This document shows, one piece after another, positions 24,001-37,439 of a DNA stretch of 64,000 bases. Under the pieces are notes generated by a model. That model was given only the letters and a program-made list of their open reading frames with translations. It did no database searches and had not been told where the DNA came from. The translations under genes and the position numbers were made by a program. The stretch's first letter is position 1; each line of letters starts with the position of its first letter. This DNA is from Eutreptiella sp. 'Long Island Sound 2002' (Eukaryota > Euglenozoa > Euglenophyceae > Eutreptiales > Eutreptiaceae): assembly GCA_964036045.1 (NCBI GenBank), contig OZ038397.1, positions 23,626,842 through 23,690,841 on the forward strand, in the 5' to 3' direction.

Positions 24001-27000
24001 CTCAAAAGTTCCGGCATACCCCCCCCCTAAGTCCTCAAAAGTTCCGGCATACACCCCCTAAGCCCCCAAAAGTTCCGGCATACCCCCCCCTAAGTCCTCA
24101 AAAGTTCCGGCAAACCCCCCCCTAAGTCCTCAAAAGTTCCGGCATACACCCCCCTGAGCCCCAAAAGTTCCGGCATACCCCCCCCTGAGCCCCCAAAAGT
24201 TCCGGCATACCCCCCCCTAAGTCCTCAAAAGTTCCGGCATACCCCCCCCTAAGTCCTCAAAAGTTCCGGCATACCCCCCCCTGAGCCCCCAAAAGTTCCG
24301 GCATACCCCCCCCTGAGCCCCCAAAAGTTCCGGCATACCCCCCCCTAAGTCCTCAAAAGTTCCGGCATACCCCCCCCTAAGTCCTCAAAAGTTCCGGCAT
24401 ACCCCCCCTAAGTCCTCAAAAGTTCCGGCATACCCCCCCCCCTAAGTCCTCAAAAGTTCCGGCATACACCCCCTAAGTCCTCAAAAGTTCCGGCATACCC
24501 CCCCCTAAGTCCTCAAAAGTTCCGGCATACCCCCCCTAAGCCCACAAAAGTTCCGGCATACACCCCCCTAAGTCCTCAAAAGTTCCGGCATACACCCCCT
24601 AAGTCCTCAAAAGTTCCGGCATACACCCCCCTGAGCCCCCAAAAGTTCCGGCATACCCCCCCCTGAGCCCCCAAAAGTTCCGGCATACCCCCCCCTAAGT
24701 CCTCAAAAGTTCCGGCATACCCCCCCTAAGTCCTCAAAAGTTCCGGCATACCCCCCCCTAAGTCCTCAAAAGTTCCGGCATACCCCCCCCCTAAGTCCTG
24801 AAAAAATCCGGCATACACCCCCTAAGCCCCCAAAAGTTCCGGCATACCCCCCCCTAAGTCCTCAAAAGTTCCGGCAAACCCCCCCCTAAGTCCTCAAAAG
24901 TTCCGGCATACACCCCCCTGAGCCCCCAAAAGTTCCGGCATACCCCCCCTGAGCCCCCAAAAGTTCCGGCATACCCCCCCCTAAGTCCTCAAAAGTTTCG
25001 GCATACCCCCCCCTAAGTCCTCAAAAGTTCCGGCATACCCCCCCCTAAGTCCTCAAAAGTTCCGGCATACCCCCCCCCTAAGTCCTCAAAAGTTCCGGCA
25101 TACACCCCCTAAGTCCTCAAAAGTTCCGGCATACCCCCCCCTAAGTCCTCAAAAGTTCCGGCATACCCCCCCCTAAGCCCACAAAAGTTCCGGCATACCC
25201 CCCCCTAAGTCCTCAAAAGTTCCGGCATACCCCCCCCTAAGTCCCCAAAAGTTCCGGCATACCCCCCCCTAAGCCCCCAAAAGTTCCGGCATACCCCCCC
25301 CTAAGTCCTCAAAAGTTCCGGCAAACCCCCCCTAAGTCCTCAAAAGTTCCGGCATACACCCCCCTGAGCCCCCAAAAGTTCCGGCATACCCCCCCCTGAG
25401 CCCCCAAAAGTTCCGGCATACCCCCCCCTAAGTCCTCAAAAGTTCCGGCATACCCCCCCCTAAGTCCTCAAAAGTTCCGGCATACCCCCCCCTAAGTCCT
25501 CAAAAGTTCCGGCATAATCCCCCCCCAAGTCCTCAAAAGTTCCGGCATACCCCCCCTAAGTCCTCAAAAGTTCCGGCATACCCCCCCCTAAGTCCCCACA
25601 AGTTCCGGCATACCCCCCCTAAGTCCTCAAAAGTTCCGGCATACCCCCCCCCCTAAGTCCCCAAAAGTTCCGGCATACCCCCCCCTAAGTCCTCAAAAGT
25701 TCCGGCATACCCCCCCCTAAGCCCCCAAAAGTTCCGGCATAGCCCCCCCTAAGCCCTCAAAAGTTCCGGCATACCCCCCCCTAAGTCCTCAAAAGTTCCG
25801 GCATACCCCCCCCCTAAGTCCTCAAAAGTTCCGGCATACCCCCCCCTAAGTCCTCAAAAGTTCCGGCATACCCCCCCCTAAGTCCTCAAAAGTTCCGGCA
25901 TACCCCCCCTAAGTCCTCAAAAGTTCCGGCATACCCCCCCCTAAGTCCTCAAAAGTTCCGGCATACCCCCCCCTGAGCCCCCAAAAGTTCCGGCATACCC
26001 CCCCCTAAGTCCTCAAAAGTTCCGGCATACCCCCCCCTAAGTCCTCAAAAGTTCCGGCATACCCCCCCCTAAGTCCTCAAAAGTTCCGGCATACCCCCCC
26101 CTAAGTCCTCAAAAGTTCCGGCATACCCCCCCCTAAGTCCTCAAAAGTTCCGGCATACCCCCCCCTAAGTCCTCAAAAGTTCCGGCATACCCCCCCCTAA
26201 GTCCTCAAAAGTTCCGGCATACCCCCCCCTAAGTCCTCAAAAGTTCCGGCATACCCCCGCCTAAGTCCCCAAAAGTTCCGGCATACCCCCCCCTAAGTCC
26301 TCAAAAATTCCGGCATACCCCCCCCTGAGTCCCCAAAAGTTCCGGCAAACCCCCCCCTAAGTCCCCAAAAGTTCCGGCATACCCCCCCCTAAGTCCCCAA
26401 AAGTTCCGGCATACCCCCCCCTAAGTCCCCAAAAGTTCCGGCATACCCCCCCCTAAGTCCTCAAAAGTTCCGGCATACCCCCCCCTAAGTCCTCAAAAGT
26501 TCCGGCATACCCCCCCCTAAGTCCCCAAAAAGTCCGGCATACCCCCCCCTAAGTCCTCAAAAGTTCCGGCATACCCCCCCCTAAGTCCTCAAAAGTTCCG
26601 GCATACCCCCCCCTAAGCCCTCAAAAGTTCCGGCATACCCCCCCCTAAGTCCCCAAAAGTTCCGGCATACCCCCCCCTGAGTCCTCAAAAGTTCCGGCAT
26701 ACCCCCCCCTAAGTCCTCAAAAGTTCCGGCATACCCCCCCCTAAGTCCTCAAAAGTTCCGGCATACCCCCCCCTAAGCCCCCAAAAGTTCCGGCATACCC
26801 CCCCCTAAGTCCCCAAAAGTTCCGGCATACACCCCCCTAAGTCCTCAAAAGTTCCGGCATACCCCCCCCCTAAGTCCTCAAAAGTTCCGGCATACCCCCC
26901 CCTAAGTCCTCAAAAGTTCCGGCATACCCCCCCCTAAGTCCCCAAAAGTTCCGGCATACCCCCCCCTAAGTCCTCAAAAGTTCCGGCATACCCCCCCCTA

Positions 27001-30000
27001 AGTCCTCAAAAGTTCCGGCATACCCCCCCCTAAGTCCTCAAAAGTTCCGGCATACCCCCCCCTAAGTCCTCAAAAGTTCCGGCATACCCCCCCCCTAAGT
27101 CCTCAAAAGTTCCGGCATACCCCCCCCTAAGTCCCCAAAAGTTCCGGCATACCCCCCCCCTAAGCCCTCAAAAGTTCCGGCATACCCCCCCCTAAGCCCC
27201 CAAAAGTTCCGGCATACCCCCCCCTGAGCCCCCAAAAGTTCCGGCATACCCCCCCCTAAGTCCTCAAAAGTTCCGGCATACCCCCCCCTAAGTCCTCAAA
27301 AGTTCCGGCATACCCCCCCCTAAGTCCTCAAAAGTTCCGGCATACCCCCCCCTAAGTCCCCAAAAGTTCCGGCATACCCCCCCCTAAGTCCTCAAAAAAT
27401 CCGGCATACCCCCCCCTAAGTCCTCAAAATTTCCGGCATACCCCCCCCTAAGTCCTCAAAAGTTCCGGCATACCCCCCCCTAAGTCCTCAAAAGTCCCGG
27501 CATACCCCCCCCTAAGTCCCCAAAAGTTCCGGCATACCCTCCCCTAAGTCCTCAAAAGGTCCGGCATACCCCCCCCTAAGTCCTCAAAAGTTCCGGCATA
27601 CCCCCCCTAAGTCCCCAAAAGTTCCGGCATACCCCCCCCTAAGTCCTCAAAAGTTCCGGCATACCCCCCCTAAGTCCCCAAAAGTTCCGGCATACCCCCG
27701 CCCTGAGCCCCCAAAAGTTCCGGCATACCCCCCCCTAAGTCCTCAAAAGTTCCGGCATACCCCCCCCTAAGTCCTCAAAAGTTCCGGCATACCCCCCCCT
27801 AAGTCCTCAAAAGTTCCGGCATACCCCCCCCTAAGTCCTCAAAAGTTCCGGCATACCCCCCCCCTGAGCCCCCAAAAGTTCCGGCATACCCCCCCCTAAG
27901 TCCCCAAAAGTTCCGGCATACCCCCCCCTAAGTCCTCAAAAGTTCCGGCATACCCCCCCCTGAGTCCTCAAAAGTTCCGGCATACCCCCCCCTAAGTCCC
28001 CAAAAGTTCCGGCATACCCCCCCCTAAGTCCTCAAAAGTTCCGGCATACCCCCCCCTTAAGTCCTCAAAAGTTCCGGCATACCCCCCCCCTGAGTCCTCA
28101 AAAGTTCCGGCATACCCCCCCCCAAGTCCCCACAAGTTCCGGCATACCCCCCCCTAAGTCCCCAAAAGTTCCAGCATACCCCCCCCTAAGTCCCCAAAAG
28201 TTCCGGCATACCCCCCCCTAAGTCCTCAAAAGTTCCGGCATACCCCCCCCTAAGTCCTCAAAAGTTCCGGCATACCCCCCCCTAAGTCCTCAAAAGTTCC
28301 GGCATACCCCCCCCTAAGTCCTCAAAAGTTCCGGCATACCCCCCCCTAAGTCCCCACAAGTTCCGGCATACCCCCCCCTAAGTCCCCAAAAGTTCCAGCA
28401 TACCCCCCCCTAAGTCCTCAAAAGTTCCGGCATACCCCCCCCTAAGTCCTCAAAAATTCCGGCATACCCCCCCCTGAGTCCCCAAAAGTTCCGGCATACC
28501 CGGCCCTAAGTCCTCAAAAGTTCCGGCATACCCCCGCCTAAGTCCTCAAAAGTTCCGGCATACCCCCCCCTAAGTCCCCAAAAGTTCCGGCATACCCCCC
28601 CCTAAGTCCCCAAAAGTTCCGGCATACCCCCCCCTAAGCCCCCAAAAGTTCCGGCATACCCCCCCCTAAGTCCTCAAAAGTTCCGGCATACCCCCCCCTA
28701 AGTCCTCAAAAGTTCCGGCATACCCCCCCCTAAGCCCCCAAAAGTTCCGGCATACCCCCCCCCTAAGTCCTCAAAAGTTCCGGCATACCCCCCCCTAAGT
28801 CCCCAAAAGTTCCAGCATACCCCCCCCTAAGTCCCCAAAAGTTCCGGCATACCCCCCCCTAAGTCCTCAAAAGTTCCGGCATACCCCCCCCTAAGCCCCC
28901 AAAAGTTCCGGCATACCCCCCCCTAAGTCCTCAAAAGTTCCGGCATACCCCCCCCTAAGTCCTCAAAAAATCCGGCATACCCCCCCCTAAGTCCCCAAAA
29001 GTTCCGGCATACCCCCCCCTAAGTCCTCAAAAGTTCCGGCATACCCCCCCCTAAGTCCCCAAAAGTTCCGGCATCCCCCCCCTAAGTCCCCAAAAGTTCC
29101 GGCATACCCCCCCCTAAGTCCTCAAAAGTTCCGGCATACCCCCCCCTAAGTGCTCAAAAGTTCCGGCATACCCCCCCCTAAGTCCCCAAAAGTTCCGGCA
29201 TACCCCCCCCTAAGCCCCCAAAAGTTCCGGCATACCCCCCCCTAAGTCCCCAAAAGTTCCGGCATACCCCCCCCTAAGTCCCCAAAAGTTCCGGCATACC
29301 CCCCCCTAAGTCCCCAAAAGTTCCGGCATACCCCCCCCTAAGTCCCCAAAAGTTCCGGCATACCCCCCCCTAAGCCCCCAAAAGTTCCGGCATACCCCCC
29401 CCTAACTCCCCAAAGTTCCGGCATACCCCCCCCTAAGTCCTCTAAAGTTCGGGCATACCCCCCCCTAAGTCCTCAAAAGTTCCGGCATACCCCCCCCTAA
29501 GTCCTCAAAAGTTCCGGCATACCCCCCCCTAAGCCCCCAAAAGTTCCGGCATACCCCCCCTTAAGTCCTCAAAAGTTCCGGCATACCCCCCCCCTGAGCC
29601 CCCAAAAGTTCCGGCATACCCCCCCCTAAGTCCTCAAAAGTTCCGGCATACCCCCCCCTAAGTCCCCAAAAGTTCCGGCATACCCCCCCCTAAGTCCTCA
29701 AAAGTTCCGGCATACCCCCCCCTGAGCCCCCAAAAGTTCCGGCATACCCCCCCCTAAGTCCTCAAAAGTTCCGGCATACCCCCCCCTAAGTCCCCAAAAG
29801 TTCCGGCATACCCCCCCCTAAGTCCCCAAAAGTTCCGGCATACCCCCCCCTAAGTCCTCAAAAGTTCCGGCATACCCCCCCCTAAGTCCTCAAAAGTTCC
29901 GGCATACCCCCCCCTAAGTCCTCAAAAGTTCCGGCATACCCCCCCCTAAGTCCTCAAAAGTTCCGGCATACCCCCCCCTAAGTCCTCAAAAGTTCCGGCA

Positions 30001-33000
30001 TACCCCCCCCTAAGTCCTCAAAAGTTCCGGCATACCCCCCCCTGAGTCCTCAAAAGTTCCGGCATACCCCCCCCTAAGTCCTCAAAAGTTCCGGCATACC
30101 CCCCCCCTAAGTCCTCAAAAGTTCCGGCATACCCCCCCCAAGTCCTCAAAAGTTCCGGCATACCCCCCCCTAAGCCCCCAAAAGTTCCAGCATACCCCCC
30201 CCTCAGCCCCCAAAAGTTCCAGCATACCCCCCCCTCAGCCCCCAAAAGTTCCGGCATACCCCCCCCTAAGTCCTCAAAAGTTCCGGCATACCCCCCCCTA
30301 AGCCCCCAAAAGTTCCAGCATACCCCCCCCTCAGCCCCCAAAAGTTCCGGCATACCCCCCCCTAAGTCCTCAAAAGTTCCGGCATACCCCCCCCTAAGTC
30401 CTCAAAAGTTCCGGCATACCCCCCCCTGAGCCCCCAAAAGTACCGGCATACCCCCCCCTAAGTCCTCAAAAGTTCCGGCATACCCCCCCCTGAGCCCCCA
30501 AAAGTACCGGCATACCCCCCCCTAAGTCCTCAAAAGTTCCGGCATACCCCCCCCTAAGTCCTCAAAAGTTCCGGCATACCCCCCCCTAAGTCCTCAAAAG
30601 TTCCGGCATACCCCCCCCTAAGTCCCCAAAAAGTCCGGCATACCCCCCCCTAAGTCCTCAAAAGTTCCGGCATACCCCCCCCTAAGTCCTCAAAAGTTCC
30701 GGCATACCCCCCCCTAAGTCCTCAAAAGTTCCGGCATACCCCCCCCCTAAGTCCTCAAAAGTTCCGGCATACCCCCCCCTAAGTCCTCAAAAGTTCCGGC
30801 ATACCCCCCCCTAAGTCCTCAAAAGTTCCGGCATACCCCCCCCTAAGCCCCCAAAAGTTCCGGCATACCCCCCCCTAAGTCCCCAAAAGTTCCGGCATAC
30901 CCCCCCCTAAGTCCTCAAAAGTTCCGGCATACCCCCCCCAAGTCCTCAAAAGTTCCGGCATACCCCCCCCTAAGCCCCCAAAAGTTCCAGCATACCCCCC
31001 CCTCAGCCCCCAAAAGTTCCGGCATACCCCCCCCTAAGTCCTCAAAAGTTCCGGCATACCCCCCCCTGAGTCCTCAAAAGTTCCGGCATACCCCCCCCTA
31101 AGCCCCCAAAAGTTCCAGCATACCCCCCCCTCAGCCCCCAAAAGTTCCGGCATACCCCCCCCTAAGTCCTCAAAAGTTCCGGCATACCCCCCCCTAAGCC
31201 CCCAAAAGTTCCAGCATACCCCCCCCCTCAGCCCCCAAAAGTTCCGGCATACCCCCCCCTAAGTCCTCAAAAGTTCCGGCATACCCCCCCCTAAGTCCTC
31301 AAAAGTTCCGGCATACCCCCCCCTGAGCCCCCAAAAGTACCGGCATACCCCCCCCTAAGTCCTCAAAAGTTCCGGCATACCCCCCCCTGAGCCCCCAAAA
31401 GTACCGGCATACCCCCCCCTAAGTCCTCAAAAGTTCCGGCATACCCCCCCCTAAGTCCTCAAAAGTTCCGGCATACCCCCCCCTAAGTCCTCAAAAGTTC
31501 CGGCATACCCCCCCCTAAGTCCCCAAAAAGTCCGGCATACCCCCCCCTAAGTCCTCAAAAGTTCCGGCATACCCCCCCCTAAGTCCTCAAAAGTTCCGGC
31601 ATACCCCCCCCTAAGTCCTCAAAAGTTCCGGCATACCCCCCCCTAAGTCCTCAAAAGTTCCGGCATACCCCCCCCTAAGTCCTCAAAAGTTCCGGCATAC
31701 CCCCCCTAAGTCCTCAAAAGTTCCGGCATACCCCCCCCTAAGCCCCCAAAAGTTCCGGCATACCCCCCCCCTAAGTCCCCAAAAGTTCCGGCATACCCCC
31801 CCCTAAGTCCTCAAAAGTTCCGGCATCACCCCCCTAAGTCCTCAAAAGTTCCGGCATACCCCCCCCTGAGCCCCCAAAAGTTCCGGCATACCCCCCCCTA
31901 AGCCCCCAAAAGTTCCAGCATACCCCCCCCTAAGCCCCCAAAAGTTCCGGCATACCCCCCCCTAAGTCCCCAAAAGTTTCGGCATACCCCCCCCTAAGTC
32001 CTCAAAAGTTCCGGCATCCCCCCCCTAAGTCCTCAAAAGTTCCGGCATACCCCCCCCTGAGCCCCCAAAAGTTCCGGCATACCCCCCCCTAAGTCCTCAA
32101 AAGTTCCGGCATACCCCCCCCTAAGTCCTCAAAAGTTCCGGCATACCCCCCCCTAAGTCCTCAAAAGTTCCGGCATACCCCCCCCTAAGTCCTCAAAAGT
32201 TCCGGCATACCCCCCCCTAAGTCCTCAAAAGTTCCGGCATACCCCCCCCTAAGTCCCCAAAAGTTCCGGCATACCCCCCCCTAAGTCCTCAAAAGTTCCG
32301 GCATACCCCCCCCCTGAGTCCTCAAAAGTTCCGGCATACCCCCCCCTAAGTCCTCAAAAGTTCCGGCATACCCCCCCCTAAGTCCTCAAAAGTTCCGGCA
32401 TACCCCCCCCCTAAGTCCCCAAAAGTTCCGGCATACCCCCCCCTAAGCCCCCAAAAGTTCCGGCATACCCCCCCCTAAGTCCTCAAAAGTTCCGGCATAC
32501 CCCCCCCTAAGTCCTCAAAAGTTCCGGCATACCCCCCCCTAAGTCCTCAAAAGTTCCGGCATACCCCCCCCTAAGTCCCCAAAAGTTCCGGCATACCCCC
32601 CCCTAAGTCCCCAAAAGTTCCGGCATACCCCCCCCTAAGTCCTCAAAAGTTCCGGCATACCCCCCCCTAAGCCCCCAAAAGTTCCGGCATACCCCCCCCC
32701 TAAGTCCTCAAAAGTTCCGGCATACCCCCCCCTAAGTCCTCAAAAGTTCCGGCATACCCCCCCCCAAGTCCTCAAAAGTTCCGGCATACCCCCCCCTAAG
32801 TCCTCAAAAGTTCCGGCATACCCCCCCCTAAGTCCTCAAAAGTTCCGGCATACCCCCCCCTAAGTCCTCAAAAGTTCCGGCATACCCCCCCCTAAGTCCC
32901 CAAAAGTTCCGGCATACCCCCCCCCAAGTCCTCAAAAGTTCCGGCATACCCCCCCCTAAGTCCTCAAAAGTTCCGGCATACCCCCCCCCAAGTCCTCAAA

Positions 33001-36000
33001 AGTTCCGGCATACCCCCCCCTAAGTCCCCAAAAGTTCCGGCATACCCCCCCCTAAGTCCTCAAAAGTTCCGGCATACCCCCCCCTAAGCCCTCAAAAGTT
33101 CCGGCATACCCCCCCCTAAGTCCTCAAAAGTTCCGGCATACCCCCCCCTAAGTCCTCAAAAGTTCCGGCATACCCCCCCCTAAGTCCTTAAAAGTTCCGG
33201 CATACCCCCCCCTAAGTCCTCAAAAATTCCGGCATACCCCCCCCTAAGTGCTCAAAAGTTCCGGCATACCCCCCCCTAAGTCCTCAAAAGTTCCGGCATA
33301 CCCCCCCCTAAGCCCTCAAAAGTTCCGGCATACCCCCCCCTAAGTCCTCAAAAGTTCCGGCATACCCCCCCCTAAGTCGCCAAAAGTTCCGGCATACCCC
33401 CCCCTAAGTCCTCAAAAGTTCCGGCATACCCCCCCCTAAGACCCCAAAAGTTCCGGCATACCCCCCCCTGAGCCCCCAAAAGTTCCGGCATACCCCCCCC
33501 TAAGTCCTCAAAAGTTCCGGCATACCCCCCCCTAACTCCTCAAAAGTTCCGGCATACCCCCCCCTAAGTCCTCAAAAGTTCCGGCATACCCCCCCCTAAG
33601 TCCTCAAAAGTTCCGGCATACCCCCCCCTAAGTCCTTAAAAGTTCCGGCATACCCCCCCCTAAGCCCCCAAAAGTTCCGGCATACCCCCCCCTAAGTCCT
33701 CAAAAGTTCCGGCATACCCCCCCCTGAGCCCCCAAAAGTTCCGGCATACCCCCCCCTAAGTCCTCAAAAGTTCCGGCATACCCCCCCCTAAGTCCTCAAA
33801 AGTTCCGGCATACCCCCCCCTAAGTCCTCAAAAGTTCCGGCATACCCCCCCCTAAGTCCTCAAAAGTTCCGGCATACCCCCCCCTAAGCCCTCAAAAGTT
33901 CCGGCATACCCCCCCCTAAGTCCTCAAAAGTTCCGGCATACCCCCCCCTAAGTCCTCAAAAGTGGCATACCCCCCCCTAAGTCCTCAAAAGTTCCGGCAT
34001 ACCCCCCCCTAAGTCCCCAAAAGTTCCGGCATACCCCCCCCTAAGTCCTCAAAAGTTCCGGCATACCCCCCCCTAAGTCCTCAAGAGTTCCGGCATACCC
34101 CCCCTAAGTCCCCAAAAGTTCCGGCATACCCCCCCCTAAGTCCTCAAAAGTTCCGGCATACCCCCCCCTAAGTCCTCAAAAGTTCCGGCATACCCCCCCC
34201 TAAGCCCTCAAAAGTTCCGGCATACCCCCCCCTAAGTCCTCAAAAGTTCCGGCATACCCCCCCCTAAGTCCTCAAAAGTTCCGGCATACCCCCCCCTAAG
34301 TCCTCAAAAGTTCCGGCATACCCCCCCTGAGTCCCCAAAAGTTCCGGCATACCCCCCCCTAAGTCCTCAAAAGTTCCGGCATACCCCCCCCGAGCCCCCA
34401 AAAGTTCCGGCATACCCCCCCTAAGTCCCCAAAAGTTCCGGCATACCCCCCCCTAAGTCCCCAAAAGTACCGGCATACCCCCCCCTAAGTCCTCAAAAGT
34501 TCCGGCATACCCCCCCTAAGTCCTCAAAAGTTCCGGCATACCCCCCCTAAGTCCTCAAAAGTTCCGGCATACCCCCCCCTAAGTCCTCAAAAGTTCCGGC
34601 ATACCCCCCCTAAGTCCTCAAAAGTTCCGGCATACCCCCCCCTGAGTCCTCAAAAGTTCCGGCATACCCCCCCCTAAGTCCTCAAAAGTTCCGGCATACC
34701 CCCCCCCTAAGTCCTCAAAAGTTCCGGCATACCCCCCCCTAAGTCCTCAAAAGTTCCGGCATACCCCCCCCTAAGCCCCCAAAAGTTCCGGCATACCCCC
34801 CCCTAAGTCCTCAAAAGTTCCGGCATACCCCCCCCATAAGTCCTCAAAAGTTCCGGCATACCCCCCCCTAAGTCCTCAAAAGTTCCGGCATACCCCCCCC
34901 TAAGTCCTCAAAAGTTCCGGCATACCCCCCCCTAAGTCCTCAAAAGTTCCGGCATACCCCCCCCCTAAGTCCTCAAAAGTTCCGGCATACCCCCCCCTAA
35001 GTCCCCAAAAGTTCCGGCATACCCCCCCCTAAGCCCCCAAAAGTTCCGGCATACCCCCCCCTAAGTCCCCAAAAGTTCTGGCATACCCCCCCTGAGCCCC
35101 CAAAAGTTCCGGCATACCCCCCCTAAGTCCTCAAAAGTTCCGGCATACCCCCCCCCTAAGTCCTCAAAAGTTCCGGCATACCCCCCCCTAAGTCCTCAAA
35201 AGTTCCGGCATACCCCCCCCTAAGTCCTCAAAAGTTCCGGCATACCCCCCCCTAAGTCCTCAAATGTTCCGGCATACCCCCCCCCTGAGTCCTCAAAAGT
35301 TCCGGCATACCCCCCCCTAAGTCCTCAAAAGTTCCGGCATACCCCCCCCTAAGTCCTCAAAAGTTCCGGCATACCCCCCCCTAAGTCCCCAAAAGTTCCG
35401 GCATACCCCCCCCTAAGTCCTCAAAAGTTCCGGCATACCCCCCCCTAAGCCCCCAAAAGTTCCGGCATACCCCCCCCTGAGCCCCCAAAAGTTCCGGCAT
35501 ACCCCCCCCTAAGTCCCCAAAAGTTCCGGCATACCCCCCCCTAAGTCCTCAAAAGTTCCGGCATACCCCCCCCTAAGTCCTCAAAAGTTCCGGCATACCC
35601 CCCCCTAAGTCCTCAAAAGTTCCGGCATACCCCCCCCTAAGTCCTCAAAAGTTCCGGCATACCCCCCCTAAGTCCTCAAAAGTTCCGGCATACCCCCCCC
35701 TAAGCCCCCAAAAGTTCCGGCATACCCCCCCCTGAGCCCCCAAAAGTTCCGGCATACCCCCCCCTAAGTCCTCAAAAGTTCCGGCATACCCCCCCCTAAG
35801 CCCCCAAAAGTTCCGGCATACCCCCCCTAAGTCCCCAAAAGTTCCGGCATACCCCCCCCTAAGTCCTCAAAAGTTCCGGCATACCCCCCCTAAGTCCTCA
35901 AAAGTTCCGGCATACCCCCCCCTAAGTCCTCAAAAGTTCCGGCATACCCCCCCCTAAGTCCTCAAAAGTTCCGGCATACCCCCCCCTAAGTCCTCAAAAG

Positions 36001-37439
36001 TTCCGGCATACCCCCCCCTAAGCCCTCAAAAGTTCCGGCATACCCCCCCCTAAGTCCTCAAAAGTTCCGGCATAGCCCCCCCTAAGTCCTCAAAAGTTCC
36101 GGCATACCCCCCCCTAAGCCCTCAAAAGTTCCGGCATACCCCCCCCTAAGTCCTCAAGAGTTCCGGCATACCCCCCCCTAAGTCCTCAAAAGTTCCGGCA
36201 TAGCCCCCCCTAAGTCCCCAAAAGTTCCGGCATACCCCCCCTAAGTCCTCAAAAGTTCCGGCATACCCCCCCTAACTCCTCAAAAGTTCCGGCATACCCC
36301 CCCCTAAGTCCTCAAAAGTTCCGGCATACCCCCCCCTAAGTCCTCAAAAGTTCCGGCATACCCCCCCCTAAGCCCCCAAAAGTTCCGGCATACCCCCCCT
36401 AAGTCCCCAAAAGTTCCGGCATACCCCCCCCTAAGTCCTCAAAAGTTCCGGCATACCCCCCCCTGAGCCCCCAAAAGTTCCGGCATACCCCCCCCTAAGT
36501 CCTCAAAAGTTCCGGCATACCCCCCCCTAAGTCCTCAAAAGTTCCGGCATACCCCCCCCTAAGTCCTCAAAAGTTCCGGCATACCCCCCCTAAGTCCTCA
36601 AAAGTTCCGGCATACCCCCCCCTAAGTCCCCAAAAGTTCCGGCATACCCCCCCCTAAGTCCTCAAAAGTTCCGGCATACCCCCCCCTAAGTCCCCAAAAG
36701 TTCCGGCATACCCCCCCCTAAGTCCCCAAAAGTTCCGGCATACCCCCCCCTAAGTCCTCAAAAGTTCCGGCATACCCCCCCCTAAGTCCTCAAAAGTTCC
36801 GGCATACCCCCCCCTAAGTCCCCAAAAGTTCCGGCATACCCCCCCTAAGTCCTCAAAAGTTCCGGCATACCCCCCCCTAAGTCCTCAAAAGTTCCGGCAT
36901 ACCCCCCCCTAAGTCCCCAAAAGTTCCGGCATACCCCCCCCTAAGTCCTCAAAAGTTCCGGCATACCCCCCCCTAAGTCCTCAAAAGTTCCGGCATACCC
37001 CCCCCTAAGTCCTCAAAAGTTCCGGCATACCCCCCCCTAAGTCCTCAAAAGTTCCGGCATACCCCCCCCTAAGCCCTGAAAAATTCCGGCATACCCCCCC
37101 CTAAGTCCTCAAAAGTTCCGGCATACCCCCCCCTAAGTCCTCAAAAGTTCCGGCATACCCCCCCCTAAGTCCTCAAAAGTTCCGGCATACCCCCCACTAA
37201 GTCCCCAAAAGTTCCGGCATACCCCCCCCTAAGTCCTCAAAAGTTCCGGCATACCCCCCCCCCTGAGCCCCCAAAAGTTCCGGCATACCCCCCCCTAAGT
37301 CCTCAAAAGTTCCGGCATACCCCCCCTAAGCCCTCAAAAGTTCCGGCATACCCCCCCCTAAGTCCTCAAAAGTTCCGGCATACCCCCCCCTAAGTCCTCA
37401 AAAGTTCCGGCATACCCCCCCCTAAGTCCTCAAAAGTTC

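Noticed and set aside
9198-24017. Minus-strand Ser-Pro-Trp/Leu-Met frames
   Set aside because: Periodicity artefact, and repeatedly stopped (for example near 11274, 11658, 11922, 18942).
9208-24030. Plus-strand His/Asn-Gly-Asp-Ile frames
   Set aside because: They follow from the 12-bp period being a multiple of three, and this frame is interrupted at 12682 and 14386.
9085-24054. Minus-strand frame of nearly 5,000 codons (Val-Pro-Met/Ile-Asp repeats) running into unique sequence
   Set aside because: None of its four codons is one substitution from a stop, so openness is expected. It also runs through the N gap, and no start, splice or domain evidence supports a gene.
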